Part shown: piece by piece, positions 59,248-64,000 of the stretch
Layout of the letters: each line of letters begins with the position of its first letter
Position numbering within the stretch: the stretch's first letter is position 1
DNA from: Nereocystis luetkeana
Taxonomy: Eukaryota; Sar; Phaeophyceae; Laminariales; Laminariaceae
Direction of reading: 5' to 3'
Assembly (NCBI GenBank): GCA_031213475.1
Contig: JARUPZ010000010.1
Span: 3,251,970-3,315,969 of the forward strand
Length of the DNA: 64,000 nucleotides
Translations under genes and position numbers: made by a program
Notes under the pieces: model-generated
Told to the model about the DNA's origin: nothing
What the model saw: only the letters and a program-made list of their open reading frames with translations
Database searches by the model: none

Positions 59248-59590
59248 TACTACGGGGGACCTTAGTTTATAGATACCAGCCGGTCGCCCCGGTGGTTCAA
59301 GAATTCTACTTGTTTTGAGTCCTGGGTTCGAACCCCAAGTGGGTGGGACTTTGACTTTATTTGCAAAAATAAAAATAAAAAAAGGATTCAATTGTTGAGA
59401 GCGCCTTGCAGCGTGGGTAGGCACAATTCGATACGGGTCGACGAGGGAACAACAAGGCTGAAATCAAGAAGATGGGCGAAGATGATAAATGGGATGAGAA
59501 AAAAAAAAGACCAAATATTGTTGGTAAAAATGGTATAGGTTTCATGTATACCATACCGGTAGGTCCTATTAACTATGGTCCCTCGTAATA
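59248..59590. mobile_element. MITE (TTACGGGGGACC family) split by a SINE, second case
   Basis: Left end TACTACGGGGGACCTTAG and right part GACCAAATATTGTTGG ... CCCTCGTAATA belong to one element. SINE copy 2 lies between them. The split point differs from that at 51.4 kb, so the two events are independent. Confidence 0.8.
59278..59509 (+). mobile_element. tRNA-derived SINE, copy 2
   Basis: Same head as at 51478 (GCCGGTCGCCCC, B box GGGTTCGAACCCC), but about 14 bp are missing after GGTTCAAG, removing half of the A box. The body (GGATTCAATTGTTGAGAGCG) and an A-rich tail are present, with an internal deletion relative to copy 1. Confidence 0.75.
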
Positions 59591-60461
59591 GTACCAGGTA
59601 AATAGTACTGGAACCACTTACGATACAGCATTCGTTGGAGAACGATATTTCATCGTGGTTCGACCGTCAACCTTTTGTGTGAGATCTTGTGTGTGTGCGT
59701 AGGTTGTACCAGGTACCAGGTGAGCATTATTATATAACAGTAGGCTGCAGGTTCCCCGCTGTTGCAGTGAATAGTGAATCCGTGGCCATGACGATTTATT
59801 TTGCCGAAAACATACATGCGGAGTAGGGCTCCGTCGGTGTGTGCGCGATCGTGGCCAACCACCAAGATGAAGGTTGTTGCGAATTTCCGGGTGATTGCCA
59901 ATATTTAAATCGATGTCCCGGCGGGATACCGGTACGCTCAACAATTGCGAGTACATGATGGTTCCGGCAACAATCGTAGCCACCTTCGGGCGATAAACCA
60001 AAATACAGGATTAAACATATCCACGTGCGCGCGTATGAAAGGGGGGGAACACATCGAATCGGTGGAGCTGTTTGTTTGGATTTTTTCTTGGCAACGACGT
60101 AGGATTGATCCCCCAGGGGGTCGGGTTGCTGGTTGCCCACGATTTTCAGACCGGGAAGGACTTCCGCTGGTGGAATCGAGGCACGAGCGTAGACTCAAAC
60201 CTGACCCGTAACTCTGACCCCAACCCGGAACCAAAACGGGCAGGAAACGCGGCTGCGCCGTGTTCCAGCTTTTTTTCTTCGTAATTCCGAGCTGAGCAAT
60301 AAGATTTGTGAACGGACGGACGGACCGACGGACTACCATAGTTTGCCTTTCAATGTAGCCTTACAGCAGTACGTTGGTACTTTTCTGAGTTTGATTTGGC
60401 GTTCGAGCTGTAGTTCTCGAGGTGTGTTACTTGTTCGCAGATACCTGGAAAGGAATTTACT
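59591..60461. other. Possible degenerate coding region (minus strand), unidentified
   Basis: Two overlapping minus frames at 59650-60001 have protein-like text (KVATIVAGTIMYSQLLSVPV; FILVVGHDRAHTDGALLRMY) that would need a frame change to join. On the plus strand 60072-60284 is also open. No domain was recognised. Confidence 0.25.
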
Positions 60462-60569
60462 ATTACGGGGGGCCATAGTTAACAGGACCAAATATTGTCA
60501 GTAAAAATGGTTCAACATATAGGTTTTTATGTATACCATAGGTCCTGTCAACTATGGTCCCCCGTAATA
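60462..60569. mobile_element. MITE, TTACGGGGGACC family
   Basis: A complete copy in the same internal orientation as the nested inner copy at 3219, with TA flanks. Confidence 0.9.
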
Positions 60570-61260
60570 CAAAGTGATGGAAGTGGCTATCGTGACATTC
60601 ACAGAATATGGGTCATTCTTATCGGAGCAATATTTCATTCTTGCATATTTTCCTGTTTTTTTTCCAAATATTGGAACGTCAACGAACTTGCAGCTTGATA
60701 TTTTTGCTTCTTGAGAATTTCACGAATAGTGACAGAACGCCTCGGTATATAGATACATATCTCCAATTATTTCCAAACTTGGAAATTTTTGTGAAGAACG
60801 CTCTCTGACAAGAATCAGTCTAGTAAGTCGTCTTGAGGCGTTACATAAGTTCGTCTGTGTCAGATATATCTACTCTGGAAGCATGTTTCTCTGATCGTAT
60901 CAAAAAGGGAAATACGCGCCCGTTATATGTTTCTTGGTTTGTCGTGCAGTGCGAAACTGCTGTTACATTAGGCCGGATCTTAAGCAATTTTTTTTCGGGT
61001 GATTATATTACTGTTTATGGGGGCTTCGGGGTATCTGGTCCCATACCTGATCAGATTTTATGAAAATCATGTCTTATGGGGGCCTGTTTGGTGGAAAAAA
61101 TGTTCTTCCGAGATTTTATCACCCCTGAAATTCGAATGAAATTAATATTTTGGCAGGCTCTTCTAATCCACTCTGAAAGTGATAAAATTTGGCTTTGCAC
61201 AAGACCTCGGTGGCATTATACAATTTTGTTTAGCTTTATAGACAGGGTTCATGACGGATC
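60570..61260. other. A/T-rich block of unknown origin
   Basis: Noticeably richer in A/T and in short T-runs than its surroundings. Frames 60833-61063 and 61076-61396 contain fragments such as EIRMKLIFWQALLIHSESDK. It could be an organelle-derived or old retroelement fragment. Not identified. Confidence 0.25.
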
Positions 61261-62144
61261 ACGACGCTTCATGCTTGCTTACGCTTGTACACTGCTGGGC
61301 TCCAACACTTGTGCATCGGCCACCACGGAGAGGGAGGGTATCAGTACCTTGGCCACCATCGTGTCCCTTGCGGCCGCCCAACTGCAGCTTCTGTAGGCAA
61401 AACAACTCTGGAAACGAATAGGACGAGACCACAGCCGCAGTATCAAAACAATCTAACGGTTTTTTCTGACTCCGACCGCCGCAAGTAGCTCATGCTCCCC
61501 GAGGGCGAGAGCTCCTTGCTGGTCCAGCCACTAGCAAACCCCTTACGCAGCTCCCCAGGGGGTTCCCCATTCCGCTGCTTCCTTCGAGGATCTGGTGGGT
61601 GAAGGTTGGTCGCCCAACCCGGCGTGAGCGACTCTCGTTTGTGTCGTGGTCCACGTGGAGTTCAAAATGTCGTTTCTGTTCTGGTTTTTTACTTCTCCCA
61701 TTAAAAACAATAAAATCACGTTAAGAGGGCACATGGCGCACCCATCTGGTGTGACTTTTTGCCGTAGAAAAATATGACTTCCTGCCTTTTTCAATCACTC
61801 GAAAGACCCAGCCTTACACGCCTCCAAACTATGGAGACCCTAAGAATTCCGCTCCTCACGGAAATCCTCTCCGTCAGCTTGGGTTGCAACACTGCTAAAT
61901 GTCTTCGTGTATCACTCCAAAAAAAACAAGTTGGAAAAGCTAGAGAGACGAAAAGTTTCGTGTGTTGCGTGGGACCAGCTCGTGCGCGTGTTTACTACCA
62001 GGTACCTGCTACCAGGTACCTGGTATTAAATAGTTTCCGTGTTCTTTCTCTTTATCGGAGACGTATACATCTCCCCTTGTCCCGCATCCAACATGCGTGG
62101 GGCGGGCGTGGCGTATTGATTTTTCCCTTCTTTCACCTGTTTTC
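61261..62144. other. No recognised gene
   Basis: Contains ACCAGGTACC-type palindromic motifs near 61998-62030. Otherwise no feature. Confidence 0.35.
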
Positions 62145-62242
62145 CACCCTTTTCGGACTGCCGTCCCGTTTTTTGGGATAAAACACTCAAATTCTCAAGC
62201 AGCTTGTCCCTAAAACGGGACTGCAGTTCTTAAAAATATTAC
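62145..62242. mobile_element. piggyBac-like MITE, degraded ends
   Basis: ACCCTTTTCGGACTGCCGTC to AACGGGACTGCAGTTCTTAA. The outer few bases and TTAA are lost. Confidence 0.65.
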
Positions 62243-62319
62243 CCCGCAAATCGTTGCGAATCGATGAGTTAATAATGGGTGCGGACACATTTTTGCGGTG
62301 AATGTGCTAGGCAAAAAAA

Positions 62320-62458
62320 AAGTAGTACGTGGGAGGAGGGAGAAGAGTCCCCCCCCCTTGCTTTCGCCACCCCCCGTTCCGTGACTCCGGACGCGAGGGA
62401 CGGCTAGGAAGAAGTGTAACAAAAATATGGGCGAAGACACATCAACGGAATGAGGAAT
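62320..62458 (+). repeat. Fragment related to the SINE body
   Basis: GTGGGAGGAGGGAGAAGAG, GTGACTCCGGA and GGCGAAGACACATCAACGGA follow the same order as the 3' half of SINE copy 1 (51711-51815). The tRNA-like head is absent. Confidence 0.5.
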
Positions 62459-62493
62459 ACCAGATATACATTTCAATATTTTTCTCAAACACG

Positions 62494-62634
62494 GCGTCCC
62501 CGGTGTGTGTGTGTGTTCCTTCACATTAAACCATGGCTCGTGGCGTCCCCGGTGTGTGTGTGTTCCTTCACATTAAACCGTGGCTCGTTGCGTCCCCGGT
62601 GTGCGTGTGTTCTTCACATTAAACCGTGGCTTGG
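62494..62634. repeat. About 48-bp tandem repeat built from the LINE terminus
   Basis: Three units starting GCGTCCCCGGTGTG (62494, 62543, 62590), each containing TTCACATTAAACC preceded by a short (GT)n. The latter is the terminal word of the LINE tails at 52.3 and 55.1 kb (minus orientation). Confidence 0.85.
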
Positions 62635-63402
62635 TATGGGGTCCGCGAGGCTATCAAGATCAATTTCGTGGGTGCAAGTCTCACCAAGTGCATGCGTGTA
62701 GAGGCTTGTTCTTGCATAAAACAAATTATCAGCGCAAAGCCCGAGAGCGTGAGTTAGCTACGTTCGACGAACGAGGAAAATCGACGAGCAGTGGGAATGC
62801 TGAACCCTTGTGGGCGATGACACCTGTGACAACGGCTTGTCCAGAAGTTTGTTGAGGGTAAAACCTCCTACCAGTACAAGTTTGGCTGGAAAGTAACAAG
62901 TGACGACACCATATTTGTAGAAATATGCATCCGGGAGTAGTCCATACATTGCCACTTTACAGGAATTGATAACTGGCTAGGCCAGTGCCGATATATAGTT
63001 TGGATATCTACATGCCAGGTAAAACCATTACTATTAATAGTATTAATGGCTTTTTTTAACGGACGCAGGGGTGGGGGTGTAGTGCGAGTTTGAGTTACAG
63101 CTGTATATCTGAAAATTGACTTTACACATTGATGCATGCGGGCGCCCTCGTCGGCCTGGTATAACCATCCCTCGTGCCCTCTGAAATATGTTTCGTACGT
63201 TCAATTGTCGCTATTGATACCTGTACGTGCAGATCGTAGGGGTCTTTTTCCCGTACAACAATCATTTTCGATATTAATGGTGCAAAGCGCGAGAGCGTGA
63301 CTAAGCAACGTTATCAATACTTCATGGTCGCAACACCGACGAGCAGGGCGGATGCTGAACTCTGGTACCTGTAAGTACAGCTAGCTGTCCAGAACCGGAG
63401 AG
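62635..63402. repeat. Diverged direct duplication
   Basis: Segments 62737-62810 and 63277-63360 share CAAAGCNCGAGAGCGTGA, CGACGAGCAG and ATGCTGAAC in order. Nothing coding was recognised. Confidence 0.5.
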
Positions 63403-63504
63403 TTAACCCTTTTAGAGCCGCAGTCTCGTTTTGGAGACGAACCACTCGAATTTAAAGTAGATTGTCCCCAAAACGGGACTGCGGTTCTAAATATAAAGGG
63501 TTGA
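63403..63504. mobile_element. piggyBac-like MITE
   Basis: TTAACCCTTTTAGAGCCGCA to TTCTAAATATAAAGGGTTGA, with a small insertion in the right inverted end. Inner CGTTTTGGAGACGAACCACT and GTCCCCAAAACGGGACTG are typical. Confidence 0.85.
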
Positions 63505-64000
63505 GTACGCGAGAAAAAACTGGTACGCTCGCACGTATGAATATCATGGTTTTATAAGCCATACTTTTAACATGCTTCGGCTTGTTTAGGCGCGTCATGA
63601 TATCCATCACGGTCACGAGGTACCAGGTACGTACGTATGCATATATACTCCGTGATATGGGAATAAGACTAATAATGCTGTACGTACACGCTATAATAGT
63701 AATACGAACAGTGTGTGACTACCGGCAGCTTCCCAGAAAGATCCTCCCGGATAACACGTCAACTTAGACCTTTGTGTCAAGGTACGAGCACTTAATCAAT
63801 CACACGTACACTCAATCACAATGTATCGCGTACGAGGTACTTTATACAAGTGATGTATCGAGATAGCCTAAGTCGTTTCATTTGTTTTCCCCCCGAAATT
63901 CAACACTCGACTGTCCCAAGAACGATCAACAAGCCTTATTCCAAAAACGTGTTCCGAAAAACGTAGGTTGAGTAGCTGCAGCCGACCTGACCAACAAGTA
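63505..64000. other. No recognisable gene
   Basis: GTACGTAC and ACCAGGTAC motifs near 63618. No supported coding sequence. Confidence 0.4.

Overview
This window reads as nuclear DNA of an intron-rich eukaryote. My best guess is a stramenopile alga, possibly a brown alga. That is inference from roughly 600-900 bp introns with GTGAGC/GTGAGT donors, very small exons, many microsatellites and homopolymer-C runs, and a mixed load of small DNA and RNA transposons. No bacterial operon, rRNA gene or free-standing tRNA gene was recognised.

2.0-23.5 kb holds the main gene on the + strand. A signal-peptide exon (2011-2089) is followed by a long series of exons of 120-267 bp. Nearly all start and end in phase 1, and each encodes one acidic cysteine module (C-x6/7-C-x4-C-x14-C-x4-C-x4-CC); the first and last module exons carry two modules. 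Exon plus intron forms a monomer of about 740-750 bp. In the middle (about 10.47-20.26 kb) two monomer types, B and A, form a 1481-bp dimer repeated about 6.6 times with almost no differences. Diverged monomers lie on both sides, so the layout resembles a higher-order satellite made of coding exons. A unique 3' end (23236-23536) closes the gene. About 24 exons would give a secreted, disulfide-rich, repetitive protein of roughly 1,000 residues. One flanking exon (7930-8058) has lost two cysteines and its GT donor.

23.6-46 kb is poor in recognisable genes. It holds a PIF/Harbinger (HARBI1-like) transposase (about 40.59-41.28 kb), a foldback palindrome (27.14-27.41 kb), a poly-Gln ORF (43.4 kb), a few weak coding candidates, MITEs and poly-C-bounded elements.

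46-64 kb is a repeat graveyard. It contains a perfect (TG)n of about 2.2 kb, LINE 3' ends finishing in (AC)n, one LINE fragment with in-frame stops, tRNA-derived SINEs sitting inside MITEs, and about ten piggyBac-like MITEs with TTAA ends. A signal-peptide gene start at 57.2 kb runs into one of these MITEs.

The transposon calls are unusually well supported internally. Paralogous repeats in the window supply 'empty sites' showing a TA duplication for one MITE family, TTAA for a second and a 4-bp duplication for a third.
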